A stretch of 52,279 nt of DNA from CAMDTE01 sp034679985 (GCA_034679985.1 JAXITR010000011.1:1-52279); one strand, 5' to 3'. Shown: positions 1 to 8,031, counted from the first letter of the stretch. The notes: generated by a model not told the origin, from the letters alone. Numbers and translations: made by a program.

Positions 1-1
1 A

Positions 2-115
2 TTAGTGTTTGTTGAAAGAATTAGAATTCACAGGCAATTAGGAATACCCCTATTTCATACTGGAAATTTCTTCGTACCAGTTGCACATTATAAGTTGGAT
101 GATAAATGGGATTAA
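2..115 (+). CDS. C-terminal fragment of an unidentified protein (runs off the left edge)
   Basis: An open frame enters from the left edge and ends at TAA 113-115, giving 37 residues that finish HYKLDDKWD. I do not recognise the family. The fragment looks protein-like (hydrophobic and aromatic residues mixed with charged ones, natural stop), but it is too short to prove coding. It lies in AT-rich DNA unlike the rest of the window, so it may belong to a transferred segment, or to other DNA joined at the edge of the assembly. Confidence 0.4.
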   Translation, partial: LVFVERIRIHRQLGIPLFHTGNFFVPVAHYKLDDKWD

Positions 116-206
116 GTTGAATAACCATAGGAAGCAGTATCCCTAAAATATCAATAATGACTTTATTCTTTGTTTAAAACTTTTAGCGGAGAATTACAAC
201 TAGAAC
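116..206. other. AT-rich spacer without a recognisable gene
   Basis: This stretch lies between the stop of the partial gene and the proposed insertion-sequence end. It is AT-rich with several stops in all frames. I see no gene, hairpin or clear promoter in it. Confidence 0.5.
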
Positions 207-329
207 TGTATTCCCCCCGAAAATTCTAAACAAACAAAAAGATAATTTATGATTTTTGGGGTAATGAAAACAAGTCGGTTCAATGAGGGCCAGATCATCA
301 AGGCCATAAAGGAGCACGAGGGCGGCGCT
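207..329 (+). mobile_element. Left-end remnant of an IS3-family insertion sequence
   Basis: From 207 the sequence begins TGTATTCCCCCCGAAAATTC, which resembles the TGTA/TGAA...CCCC type of terminal inverted repeat in IS3-family elements. A transposase OrfA-like start follows 57 bases later, a spacing usual for that family. The similarity stops abruptly near 326-329, where GC-rich chromosomal sequence begins. No right inverted repeat, OrfB or target duplication is seen in the window, so this is a deletion remnant or an assembly join. The exact IS group and terminus are inferred from memory of the family. Confidence 0.55.
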
Positions 330-332
330 TGA
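264..332 (+). pseudogene. Truncated IS3-family transposase OrfA (first ~21 codons only)
   Basis: ATG at 264 opens a reading frame whose product begins MKTSRFNEGQIIKAIKEHEG and stops at TGA 330-332 after 23 codons. The start M-K-x-S-R-F-x-E-x-Q-I-I is the standard N-terminus of the OrfA helix-turn-helix subunit of IS3-family transposases, which normally continues to about 90-100 residues. Everything after the first helix is missing and the stop lies in foreign sequence, so the gene cannot function. Confidence in the family is good because of the motif; confidence that it is a natural remnant and not an assembly chimera is lower. Confidence 0.7.
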
Positions 333-386
333 CCCCAAAGCGTCGATGTACGGAGGTGTGTTTGAAGGAAGTGCCGTGTCGTTTCC

Positions 387-1400
387 CTACAAACCCCGTA
401 GAAACGCCAGAACGTCCACGCCGTCGGCGTAGTCGGTCAGACCCGGAGCTTGCGTTTGGCCAAAAGCCACGGCAGGGAACGAAGTCCATTCTAGAGGTTG
501 GTCCACCACCAAGCACTGCAGCTGGTCGCGTCGGTCTTCCAACCACGAACGAAAGGAAGCTTCGTCCGCGTAGCGGTGCCAGTGGAGCACGGCCACGGGA
601 GAGGCCAAGGCCTCGGACTCCCGGAACAGCACAAAGCCGTTTTCCAAAAACGGGTCTTGGTTCAGTAGGAATAAAGCGCGGTGGTAGTCGTAGTTGTTGC
701 CGTATTTGTTGTGGTTCACGACGTCGGCAAAAGGCATCCACTCCGCAAATACGCGCTGAATGTCAAAGTCTTGAGGAACGCACAGGTGGCTCACGCTGCG
801 GCAACCCAGGCCGTAGTAATCAAAAACGTCGTGCCCCAGGGCCGCAAGGTGTTCGGGGGTGGTGCCGGCGTGGAGGACGGCCGCGCTGTGGCGCGTGCCT
901 CGAAAAACATGGGGCAGGTGCCCAAAATAGGCGTCAAAATAGCGACGGCTGTTGCTGCTTCCGGTGGCCAAAACGGCGTCCATGCCGTTGAGGCGTTCCA
1001 CTCGAAACAGGGGGGCGTCGGGATCAACCTCGCGGAGCACTTCCACCGCGTGGGGCAGCAGAACGGCGTCGTCGGAGCTGGGTTTGAGGTAGAGCGGATG
1101 ACCGGAGGCGTAGACGCTGAGGACGTCGTGGAGGGCCACCAGGGGCAGGTTTCCGGCGCCGATGAGGCCCACTTTGCGGGGGGTTGGGGGCGCGTCTGGG
1201 AGGCCTGCCGACCAGTCGCGCACGGCGGAGGGAAGGAGGGCGGCCGCCCAAGCGGCGGCGGCCCGACGCACTTCGGATTCCGAAAACCAACCGTTTTTTG
1301 CCTTCGCCAAAACCGCTTGATCCGCCCAATCCGAGCGCCAATCGCGGAGGGTGTTTCCCAAGTGAATAAGCGCCTCTTGGCGTTGTTGGAGCGTTGCCAT
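387..1400 (-). CDS. Acyl-CoA reductase (LuxC-like, aldehyde-dehydrogenase fold)
   Basis: This 337-residue protein resembles the LuxC/acyl-CoA reductase family (NADPH-dependent reduction of acyl-CoA to fatty aldehyde) found next to a ferredoxin gene in many Bacteroidota. Visible features are a Rossmann-like KVGLIGAGNLPL stretch (about 76-87) and a cysteine in YYGLGCRSVSH (Cys200), placed where the ALDH-fold catalytic thiol is expected. I chose ATG 1400 because it follows AAAGG and lies 16 bases downstream of a TACTTTTG -7 element; the frame is open further upstream, but that part overlaps the divergent ferredoxin gene. It is cytoplasmic, with no signal peptide. The physiological substrate is unknown. 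The gene ends about 55 bases from the IS remnant. Confidence 0.8.
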   Translation of the reverse strand: MATLQQRQEALIHLGNTLRDWRSDWADQAVLAKAKNGWFSESEVRRAAAAWAAALLPSAVRDWSAGLPDAPPTPRKVGLIGAGNLPLVALHDVLSVYASGHPLYLKPSSDDAVLLPHAVEVLREVDPDAPLFRVERLNGMDAVLATGSSNSRRYFDAYFGHLPHVFRGTRHSAAVLHAGTTPEHLAALGHDVFDYYGLGCRSVSHLCVPQDFDIQRVFAEWMPFADVVNHNKYGNNYDYHRALFLLNQDPFLENGFVLFRESEALASPVAVLHWHRYADEASFRSWLEDRRDQLQCLVVDQPLEWTSFPAVAFGQTQAPGLTDYADGVDVLAFLRGL

Positions 1401-1406
1401 CCTTTG

Positions 1407-1414
1407 TACCTTTG
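1407..1414 (+). promoter_or_regulatory. -7 promoter element for the ferredoxin operon
   Basis: TACCTTTG matches the Bacteroidota -7 consensus TAnnTTTG, with GTTG 18 bases upstream as a possible -33 element. Transcription would start near 1418-1420 and reach the ferredoxin ATG at 1434. It faces the opposite-strand element at 1417-1424. Confidence 0.6.
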
Positions 1415-1416
1415 TG

Positions 1417-1424
1417 CAAAAGTA
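1417..1424 (-). promoter_or_regulatory. -7 promoter element for the acyl-CoA reductase
   Basis: On the minus strand this reads TACTTTTG, a full match to TAnnTTTG, 16 bases ahead of ATG 1400. Together with 1407-1414 it forms an almost perfect palindrome (TACCTTTG-TG-CAAAAGTA), so it could also be an operator. Confidence 0.6.
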
Positions 1425-1433
1425 CGCGGAACC

Positions 1434-1784
1434 ATGGCGATTAAAATCACCGACGAATGCATCAACTGCGGCGCTTGCGAGGCCGAATGCCCCAACAACG
1501 CCATCTACGAAGGCGGCATGGAATGGCGCTTTGCGGACGGCACGTCGCTGCGCGGATCCGTGGTGGCTCCCAGCGGTGCGCAAGCGGATGCGGACGCCCC
1601 TCAGGTTCCCGTGAGCTTTGACGTGTACTACATCGTGACGGACAAATGCACCGAATGCGTTGGGTTCCACGAAACGCCCCAATGCGCTGAGGTCTGCCCC
1701 GTGGACTGCTGCGTCCCGGACGAGGACCACGTGGAAAGCAAGGAAAGCCTGGAAGGCAAAAAAGCCTTTTTGCACCAAGACTGA
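1434..1784 (+). CDS. 2[4Fe-4S] ferredoxin, Alvin type
   Basis: This 116-residue cytoplasmic electron carrier has two cluster motifs. Cluster one is CxxCxxCxxxCP at Cys9, 12, 15 and 19. Cluster two is Cys72, 75, 84 and 88, with eight residues between the second and third cysteines. That spread, plus a C-terminal tail, is typical of the Allochromatium vinosum type of low-potential ferredoxin. An acidic/alanine-rich insert of about 50 residues separates the motifs and is longer than in clostridial ferredoxins. Divergent pairing with an acyl-CoA reductase suggests a redox link, but the partner is not shown by sequence. The stop overlaps the next gene's ATG by one base. Confidence 0.93.
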   Translation: MAIKITDECINCGACEAECPNNAIYEGGMEWRFADGTSLRGSVVAPSGAQADADAPQVPVSFDVYYIVTDKCTECVGFHETPQCAEVCPVDCCVPDEDHVESKESLEGKKAFLHQD

Positions 1785-2755
1785 TGCACGCCCAACCCGC
1801 CGCCGGATTCTTGCGCAACGTTTTGCTGGGATTTTCGGTGCTGGGCCTGACCGTTTTGGGCGCCCGCGCCACCCCGCTTTCCGCGCAAAACTCCCGCAAC
1901 ACGCAAAACCCGCAGGACTCGCTGCTGCAGGTGCTGTCCCACACCGGCCCTCGCCTCTTGCGCGCGGAGTGGGAAGTGCAGCGCTTGGCCGCGGCAGACA
2001 CGTTTCACCAAGCCCTGCGCGCTTACACCGAAGCCAACGGCAACTGGGATCGATTGCGCGAGGCCGTTCCCAACCTGAGTATACTGCCGTCGGACGACGG
2101 AAAAGTAGCGCTGCTGACCTACGTGGTTCCCCGCACGGAAGGAACGTACAACCACTTTGGCGTGCTTCGGGCGCAAACCGAGCGCGGCACGTGGAAAACC
2201 CATTGGCTCGCCGACGGTTGGGCCCAACTGGGGACGGTGGAGTACGCGCGGGCTACGGCCACCACCTGGCCGGGAACCCTGGCCTACCGCTTGGTTACGG
2301 TGCGCCAGCGCAGCAAAACGCACTACCTGGTGCTGGGCTTCCGGCCGTTGGACGGACGCGTGCACCAAAAAGTAATCGACGTCCTCACGGTGGACCGGAA
2401 CGGCGATCCACGCTTTGGCGGCGCCTTTTTTGACGTCAAGAAATTCAACAGCCAAACGTTTCGCAAGCGGCCGTATCGACTGGTTCTGCGCTACAGCGCC
2501 AGCGTCACGGCGTCGGTGCGTTGGGATGCCCCCAACAAACGCGTGGTGGTGGAACACTGCGCGCCGCGCGGCGGCGAAGCCGCCGACGGCGCGCCGGACT
2601 TCGGTTCCTTCGGCCCGGACCTCACCTACGACGTCCTGATGTTCAAAAACGGCAAATGGACCGTGCAAGAAAACGTCGACCTGCGCAGCCCGGTTCGCCC
2701 CACCCGGAGCATCCGCGAGCCCCAAGACGGACTGCGTCCTGCCCCCACCGAATAG
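1784..2755 (+). CDS. Exported protein of unknown function
   Basis: This 323-residue protein has an N-terminal hydrophobic segment (about 10-27) ending ARATPLSAQ, a plausible signal peptide, so it is probably periplasmic or surface-exposed. No lipobox or transmembrane helix follows. The body alternates short hydrophobic strands, suggesting a beta-rich fold, with a single Cys in the mature part (VEHCAPRGG). I do not recognise a named domain; I believe similar proteins sit beside this ferredoxin and serC in other Bacteroidota. ATG 1784 overlaps the ferredoxin TGA by one base, so translation is probably coupled. Function unknown. Confidence 0.75.
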   Translation: MHAQPAAGFLRNVLLGFSVLGLTVLGARATPLSAQNSRNTQNPQDSLLQVLSHTGPRLLRAEWEVQRLAAADTFHQALRAYTEANGNWDRLREAVPNLSILPSDDGKVALLTYVVPRTEGTYNHFGVLRAQTERGTWKTHWLADGWAQLGTVEYARATATTWPGTLAYRLVTVRQRSKTHYLVLGFRPLDGRVHQKVIDVLTVDRNGDPRFGGAFFDVKKFNSQTFRKRPYRLVLRYSASVTASVRWDAPNKRVVVEHCAPRGGEAADGAPDFGSFGPDLTYDVLMFKNGKWTVQENVDLRSPVRPTRSIREPQDGLRPAPTE

Positions 2756-2779
2756 ATCCCGCCCTCCCGTCCAAATTCC

Positions 2780-2787
2780 TACCTTTG
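2780..2787 (+). promoter_or_regulatory. -7 promoter element for serC
   Basis: TACCTTTG matches TAnnTTTG, 17 bases before the serC ATG at 2805. No convincing -33 element is visible. It implies serC and serA can be transcribed apart from the ferredoxin genes. Confidence 0.55.
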
Positions 2788-2804
2788 CACCAACCCTTTT
2801 TGCC

Positions 2805-3878
2805 ATGAAACACAACTTTTCCGCCGGCCCCTGCATCCTTCCCCAAGAAGTCCTCACCGGTGCGGCCGACGCCGTTCGCGAATTCGCCGGAATGGGCCTC
2901 TCGTTGATCGAAATCAGCCACCGGGACAAGAATTTTGTGTCCGTCATGGACGAAGCCATGGCGTTGAGCCTGGACCTGATGGGCTTGGGAGACGATTACG
3001 CAGCCCTCTTCCTGCAAGGCGGAGCCAGCCTGCAGTTTGCCATGGTGCCCTTCAACCTCATGAAGGCCGACGGCGGTCACGCGGCCTACCTGGAAACCGG
3101 TACCTGGGCCACCAACGCCCGCAAAGAAGCACAAGGTTTTGGTAAAGTCACCGTGGTGGGCAATTCGCAAGACCGCAACTTCAGCTACATCCCCAAGGGG
3201 TATGCCATTCCGGAAGACGCGCAGTACTTCCACACCACCAGCAACAACACGATCTACGGCACGCAAATGCAGGAAATTCCGCATTTTGCCCACGGTTGGA
3301 ACGTGTGCGACATGTCGTCGGACATCTTCAGCCGTCCGCGTCCCTTCGATCAATTTGACCTCATTTACGCCGGAGCGCAAAAGAACATGGGTCCCGCCGG
3401 CGCCACCCTTGTGGTGGTGAAAAAAGACATTCTGGGCCAGTCCGGACGTTGGATTCCCACGATGCTGGACTACGCTACCCACATCAAGGGCGAATCCATG
3501 TTCAACACGCCCCCCGTGTTTTCCGTGTACACCTCCCTCCTCACCCTGCGTTGGCTGAAGGCCAACGGCGGCGTGGCCTGGGCGCACCAACGCAATTCCG
3601 AAAAAGCAGCCCTGTTGTACGGAGAAATAGACCGCAATCCTTTGTTCCACGGAACGGCCGCGGCGGAAGACCGCTCCCACATGAACGCTTGTTTTTTGCT
3701 GCACGACGAAGCCGCACACCAAGCGCGCTTTGACGCTTTGTGGAAGGAAGCCGGCGTGGTGGGCATCAACGGCCACCGCTCCGTGGGCGGGTACCGCGCC
3801 TCCATGTACAACGCCTTGCCGCTGGAAAGCGTGCAGGTTCTGGTGGACTGCATGCGCGAACTTGAGCGCACTGCCTGA
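2805..3878 (+). CDS. serC: Phosphoserine aminotransferase
   Basis: SerC (357 residues, usual length about 360) transfers the amino group of glutamate to 3-phosphohydroxypyruvate, the second step of serine synthesis, and also acts in the PLP route where that is present. The N-terminus HNFSAGPCILP, the phosphate-binding GGAS (72-75) and the PLP lysine in YAGAQKNMGPAG (Lys193) are diagnostic. It is a cytoplasmic class V aminotransferase. serA follows after 35 bases, so two steps of the pathway are adjacent; no serB is seen here. Confidence 0.97.
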   Translation: MKHNFSAGPCILPQEVLTGAADAVREFAGMGLSLIEISHRDKNFVSVMDEAMALSLDLMGLGDDYAALFLQGGASLQFAMVPFNLMKADGGHAAYLETGTWATNARKEAQGFGKVTVVGNSQDRNFSYIPKGYAIPEDAQYFHTTSNNTIYGTQMQEIPHFAHGWNVCDMSSDIFSRPRPFDQFDLIYAGAQKNMGPAGATLVVVKKDILGQSGRWIPTMLDYATHIKGESMFNTPPVFSVYTSLLTLRWLKANGGVAWAHQRNSEKAALLYGEIDRNPLFHGTAAAEDRSHMNACFLLHDEAAHQARFDALWKEAGVVGINGHRSVGGYRASMYNALPLESVQVLVDCMRELERTA

Positions 3879-3913
3879 CCTTTTGTTTACCGCTTGACTC
3901 CTTCCCCCGACGC

Positions 3914-4864
3914 ATGAAAATCCACGCCAACGACGGCATGTCCCCCGCGGGCATCGCCCGCCTGCAATCCGCAGGACACACCGTAGACACCACCAAAGTT
4001 GCTCAAGAACAACTGATTGACTACCTAAACAGCAACGCCATCGACGCCTTGGTGGTGCGTTCTGCCACGCAGGTTCGGCAGGCCTTGATTGATGCGTGCC
4101 CCGGTTTGAAGGCCGTGGGCCGCGGCGGCGTGGGCATGGACAACATCGACGTGGACTACGCGCGGAGCAAGGGCGTGGCGGTGTTCAATACCCCCGCGGC
4201 CAGCTCCCAATCCGTTGCGGAGTTGGTGTTTGCGCACCTGTTTGGCCTCGTCCGTTTTCTGCACGACGCCAACCGCCAGGTTCCCTTGGAAGGCGATCAA
4301 CGCTTCGACGCCCTCAAAAAGGCCTACGCCTCCGGGATTGAATTGCGCGGCAAAACCCTGGGAATCATTGGCTTTGGCCGCATCGGACGCGCCGTGGCCC
4401 AAATGGCGTTTGGACTGGGCATGCGCGTGTCTGCCTTTGACCCCTACGCCACCGACGGTTCCGTGTCCGTGTCTTTTGCGGACGGCCAGAGCCTGAACTT
4501 CCAAGCGGACCTGATGTCCTTGGCGGAAGTGCTGAGCTCCAGCGATTTTGTGACGGTGCACGTGGGCGGAAAAAGCCAAGTACTGGGTGCTGCTGAATTG
4601 GCGCAAATGAAGCCCGGTGCCGTCCTGATCAACGCCGCCCGCGGCGGGGTGGTGGACGAGGTAGCCCTGCTGCACGCGCTGGACCACGGCCCCTTGGCCG
4701 CTGCCGGTTTGGACGTTTTTGTGGACGAGCCCACGCCGGCCGTTCAGGTGCTCATGCACCCCAAGGTGAGCCTTACCCCGCACATTGGCGCCGCAACCCT
4801 GGAAGCCCAAGACCGCATTGGCGAGGAATTGGCGGACCAAATCATCGCTCTCGCGAACGCATAA
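3914..4864 (+). CDS. serA: D-3-phosphoglycerate dehydrogenase (short form)
   Basis: This NAD-dependent 2-hydroxyacid dehydrogenase has 316 residues. The Rossmann motif GFGRIG is at 153-158, and the catalytic trio is Arg243 (NAARGG), Glu272 (VDEPTP) and His290 (TPHIGAAT). Position directly after serC supports the SerA role, oxidation of 3-phosphoglycerate. The C-terminal ACT domain used for serine feedback in the long E. coli-type enzyme is absent, so allosteric control by that route is not expected. The family also contains other hydroxyacid dehydrogenases, so substrate is assigned mainly from context. Confidence 0.92.
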   Translation: MKIHANDGMSPAGIARLQSAGHTVDTTKVAQEQLIDYLNSNAIDALVVRSATQVRQALIDACPGLKAVGRGGVGMDNIDVDYARSKGVAVFNTPAASSQSVAELVFAHLFGLVRFLHDANRQVPLEGDQRFDALKKAYASGIELRGKTLGIIGFGRIGRAVAQMAFGLGMRVSAFDPYATDGSVSVSFADGQSLNFQADLMSLAEVLSSSDFVTVHVGGKSQVLGAAELAQMKPGAVLINAARGGVVDEVALLHALDHGPLAAAGLDVFVDEPTPAVQVLMHPKVSLTPHIGAATLEAQDRIGEELADQIIALANA

Positions 4865-4865
4865 C

Positions 4866-6023
4866 GTGGCTCAGCTGCTTCCGTTTGCCGCGGTTCGCCC
4901 GCCCCGCTCCAAGGCCGGATTGGTTTCCACGCGATCCTACGTGTCCTATGCGCCGGAACATTTGCGCGGAAAACAAACCACAAACCCGTTCTCCTTTTTG
5001 CACGTCATTCACCCGTTGCATGCGGACGGTCTTCGCGGAGCAGCGCACCAGGAGGCCGTTCGCACCGCCTACGAAACCTTTTTGGAGCGGGGCTATTTGC
5101 AGCGCGAAAGCGAAGAAGCCTTTTGGATCTACCGCCAAGAATCGCCCGACGGCCACCGCACCACCGGTTTACTGGGTTTGGTTCCCACCGCAGATTTGCA
5201 AAACGGAACCGTGAAGGCGCACGAAAAAACGCTTTCCAAACGGGAGGACCTCTTTGCGCGCTATTTGAGCACTGTTGGATTTCATGCGGAGCCCGTCTTG
5301 CTGGCCCACCAACCCGTCCCAACCCTAAACGAGTGGCTGGAACGCCGTTGTTTGGAGCGTCCGGAAGCGGAATTTGCCACTGCAGACGGGGCCGAACACG
5401 CGTTGTGGCTGGTCAACGCCCCCCACGAACAGGCAGAAATCAACGCCTTACTGGCTCCCATTGACGCCTTGTACATTGCGGACGGCCACCACCGCTGCGC
5501 TTCCTCTGCCCGTTTGGGCAACGAATCCGCCGGCGTTTTGGCCTTTGTTTTGGCCAACGACCAACTGGTGGTTCGTCCGTTTCACCGGGTGGTGCATGCC
5601 GGCGCTCCCAATCCAGAGGCCTGGGAGGCCCTGCACCGCTTGGCGGACGTCGCCCCGTGTTCCCAACTTCCGGAAGAACTGCCCACGGGCGTGCTGTGCG
5701 TTTCCCACGGGAACCAGCACTGGAAAATCACCCCGCACGTGCAACCCGCTTTGGACGTGGACTGGTGTTCCGAATCCTTATTGGGTCCTTTGTGGGGCAT
5801 TGCGGATCTGCGCACGGACAAACGATTGACTTTTGCTCCGGGTACCGAGTCTTTGCCGCAATTTGCTCAGCAGCAAGACCCCGCAGACTGGTGGATTGGC
5901 TTGGCGCCTACGCCGTGGTCTGCCGTGGAACACGTGGCGGACCGCGGAGCGAGCATGCCGCCCAAAAGCACCTACATCGAACCCAAACTCCGCAGCGGAG
6001 TTACCCTTTACGCTTGGAAATGA
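4866..6023 (+). CDS. DUF1015 family protein
   Basis: This 385-residue cytoplasmic protein belongs to the DUF1015 family, often found beside serA in bacteria. The family hallmark DGHHRCASSARL (around residues 205-216) is intact and the N-terminus reads LPFAAVRPP. GTG 4866 is chosen because it begins one base after the serA TAA and the conserved N-terminus starts there; an ATG at 4785 in frame would lie deep inside serA. Biochemical function is not settled. Coupling to serC-serA suggests a link to serine or PLP metabolism, which is inference only. Confidence 0.85.
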   Translation: MAQLLPFAAVRPPRSKAGLVSTRSYVSYAPEHLRGKQTTNPFSFLHVIHPLHADGLRGAAHQEAVRTAYETFLERGYLQRESEEAFWIYRQESPDGHRTTGLLGLVPTADLQNGTVKAHEKTLSKREDLFARYLSTVGFHAEPVLLAHQPVPTLNEWLERRCLERPEAEFATADGAEHALWLVNAPHEQAEINALLAPIDALYIADGHHRCASSARLGNESAGVLAFVLANDQLVVRPFHRVVHAGAPNPEAWEALHRLADVAPCSQLPEELPTGVLCVSHGNQHWKITPHVQPALDVDWCSESLLGPLWGIADLRTDKRLTFAPGTESLPQFAQQQDPADWWIGLAPTPWSAVEHVADRGASMPPKSTYIEPKLRSGVTLYAWK

Positions 6024-6679
6024 GCTCTATATCAGACAATTTAACCCAGCTGCGCGGCCAACTCCCTCCGGAGGTTTTGTTGGTGGCCGTGTCCAAGACC
6101 AAGCCTTTGGAGGACCTCCAAGCCGCGTACGACGCCGGCCAGCGGGATTTTGGCGAAAATCGGGTGCAGGAAATGGCGGAAAAACACGCCGCCCTGCCCC
6201 AAGACATCCGTTGGCACATGATTGGCCACGTGCAAACCAACAAAATCAAGGACTTTGTTTCGTGGGTGCACTTGGTGCACGGGGTGGACCGGTTGAAGGT
6301 ATTGGAGGTGCTGCAAACCGAAGCCGCCAAAGCCGGGCGCACCGTGGACGCCTTGCTGCAGGTACACATTGCCCAGGAAGAGACCAAATTCGGATTTTCC
6401 TCAGAGGAGCTGATTCCCCTTATGACCCGCGCGGCCCTGAGCGCCTACCCCAACGTGCGGATTCGCGGCTTGATGGGAATGGCCAGCTTCACCCCGGACC
6501 AGCAGCAAGTGGCCCGTGAATTTGCCGAGCTTCGTGCCTTGTTCCTCGCCGGAAAAGAGCAACTGGGCTGGGATTACTTGGACACTTTGAGCATGGGCAT
6601 GAGCGGAGATTGGCCTGTTGCTGTTGCAAACGGAAGCACCCTCATCCGCGTGGGAAGCGCCTTATTTGGAAGCCGATGA
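6020..6679 (+). CDS. YggS/PROSC-type pyridoxal-phosphate homeostasis protein
   Basis: This 219-residue PLP-binding protein of the alanine-racemase fold keeps free PLP in balance and shows no known catalytic turnover. The PLP lysine lies in LLVAVSKTKP (Lys26). Family signatures FGENRVQE, WHMIGHVQTNK and a C-terminal LSMGMSGDW follow in order. Length is typical (about 220-235). ATG 6020 overlaps the DUF1015 stop (ATGA), so the two are translationally coupled. Following serC, a PLP enzyme, the context fits a PLP-linked operon. Confidence 0.95.
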   Translation: MSSISDNLTQLRGQLPPEVLLVAVSKTKPLEDLQAAYDAGQRDFGENRVQEMAEKHAALPQDIRWHMIGHVQTNKIKDFVSWVHLVHGVDRLKVLEVLQTEAAKAGRTVDALLQVHIAQEETKFGFSSEELIPLMTRAALSAYPNVRIRGLMGMASFTPDQQQVAREFAELRALFLAGKEQLGWDYLDTLSMGMSGDWPVAVANGSTLIRVGSALFGSR

Positions 6680-7953
6680 GTACGTTGTACGCTGTTATTG
6701 ATGTAGAAACCACCGGCGGAAAAGCAGGCGAGGAAGGCGTCACGGAAATTGCTGTTTTCCTGTTCGACGGGCACGAAATCGTGGACCAGTTCATCACGTT
6801 GGTCAACCCCGAGCGCCCCATCCAACCCTTTGTGCAGCAGCTCACCGGCATCACCCCCAAGATGGTGGCCCGCGCGCCCAAGTTCCCGGAGATTGCCAAG
6901 CGTTTGGTGCAAATGACCGAAGGAGCGGTTTTTGTGGCCCACAACGCCCCGTTTGACTACCGCATGATCCAGGACGAATTTGGACGCTTGGGCTACGACT
7001 ACGAGCGGAAAACCCTGGACACCATTCCCTTGGCCAAACGCTTGATTCCCGGCCTGAAATCCTACGGCTTGGACGCCCTTTGCACGGCCCTCAACATCAG
7101 CAACACCAGCCGCCACCGGGCGGACGGCGATGCGCGCGCCACGGTAGAACTGCTGCGCATTCTCCTGGCCAAGGACCGCGAGAAAAGCATTGAGGGCTTG
7201 GCCGTTGACCAATCGTTGGGCGTGCGCGGAGACCACAAATTCACGCAACAAATCAAGCAGTACCGGGACACCACCGGCGTCTACTACCTGTACAACGCGC
7301 AAGGAAAAGTGCTGTACGTGGGGCAGTCGGACCGACTCCGGAACAAAATTGACCGACATTTCCTGGCCACCAACGAAAAAGCCGAAGCACTCCAAAACGA
7401 AGTGGCCGCGGTGCAAATCGAAGAAACCGGTTCTTGGACGCTGGCCAAGATGCTGGAAAACCTGGCCTTGAAGCAGTTGCGACCTCCCTACAACAAACCC
7501 AAGGATCGCTACAATTTGGGCACCGGCATGTACTGGGTCCCAACCGACGACGAAACCTCCGGAACCTTTGACGTACGGCCGGTGCACAACCAAAAACCGC
7601 GCGTCTACGTGCAACGCACGGGCCACGGCAGAGACTGGGCGGCATCGTGGGAAGCGCACATCCGGCCCAACCAAACCGCTTGGACCGAGAACGAAGCTTG
7701 GGAATCTCTGCTGGAGATGACCCTTCCGGCCCGCGCGTTGGTGTTGGACAAGGGCCGACGCACCGGAGAAACCACCGTTTTTTGGGTAGAAGATCGCAAG
7801 CTAATTGGCTACGCCTGGGTTCAACTGGCCTCCCACCTGCAACCCAACGATGTACTGCGCAACCAACTCACCGAACTCCCGGACAGCAACTACCTGATGG
7901 GGTTGCTGTTGGACGGTGTTCGATGGGGCGGACTGGAAGTTAGGGCTTGGTAA
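6676..7953 (+). CDS. DEDDh exonuclease fused to a GIY-YIG nuclease domain
   Basis: This 425-residue two-domain nuclease starts with a DnaQ-like 3'-5' exonuclease carrying all DEDDh residues: Asp9 and Glu11 (IDVETTG), Asp94 (AHNAPFDY), His147 and Asp152. A GIY-YIG domain like the UvrC/Cho N-terminus follows (GVYYL 201-205, LYVGQS 213-218), then about 180 further residues without a domain I recognise. Such fusions occur in Bacteroidota and actinobacteria and are thought to act in DNA repair, the GIY-YIG part nicking and the exonuclease trimming; this is inferred. ATG 6676 overlaps the preceding stop by four bases. Confidence 0.9.
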   Translation: MSTLYAVIDVETTGGKAGEEGVTEIAVFLFDGHEIVDQFITLVNPERPIQPFVQQLTGITPKMVARAPKFPEIAKRLVQMTEGAVFVAHNAPFDYRMIQDEFGRLGYDYERKTLDTIPLAKRLIPGLKSYGLDALCTALNISNTSRHRADGDARATVELLRILLAKDREKSIEGLAVDQSLGVRGDHKFTQQIKQYRDTTGVYYLYNAQGKVLYVGQSDRLRNKIDRHFLATNEKAEALQNEVAAVQIEETGSWTLAKMLENLALKQLRPPYNKPKDRYNLGTGMYWVPTDDETSGTFDVRPVHNQKPRVYVQRTGHGRDWAASWEAHIRPNQTAWTENEAWESLLEMTLPARALVLDKGRRTGETTVFWVEDRKLIGYAWVQLASHLQPNDVLRNQLTELPDSNYLMGLLLDGVRWGGLEVRAW

Positions 7954-7988
7954 AAAAAAACCGGCGCACTCCTTGGGGAGTGCGCCGG
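7952..7988 (-). terminator. Rho-independent terminator for the phoH-purC-barrel run
   Basis: A perfect 12-bp stem (7961-7972 with 7977-7988, loop TTGG) is followed on the minus strand by a run of T (7952-7960 is A-rich on the plus strand). The T-run is on the minus-strand side only, so it mainly terminates the gene at 8032-8661. On the plus strand the hairpin lies just after the nuclease stop and may protect that transcript's end. Confidence 0.9.
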
Positions 7989-8031
7989 CCGTATGCCTTG
8001 CTGTCTGTCCGGATTTTCTACACGGGGTGCC

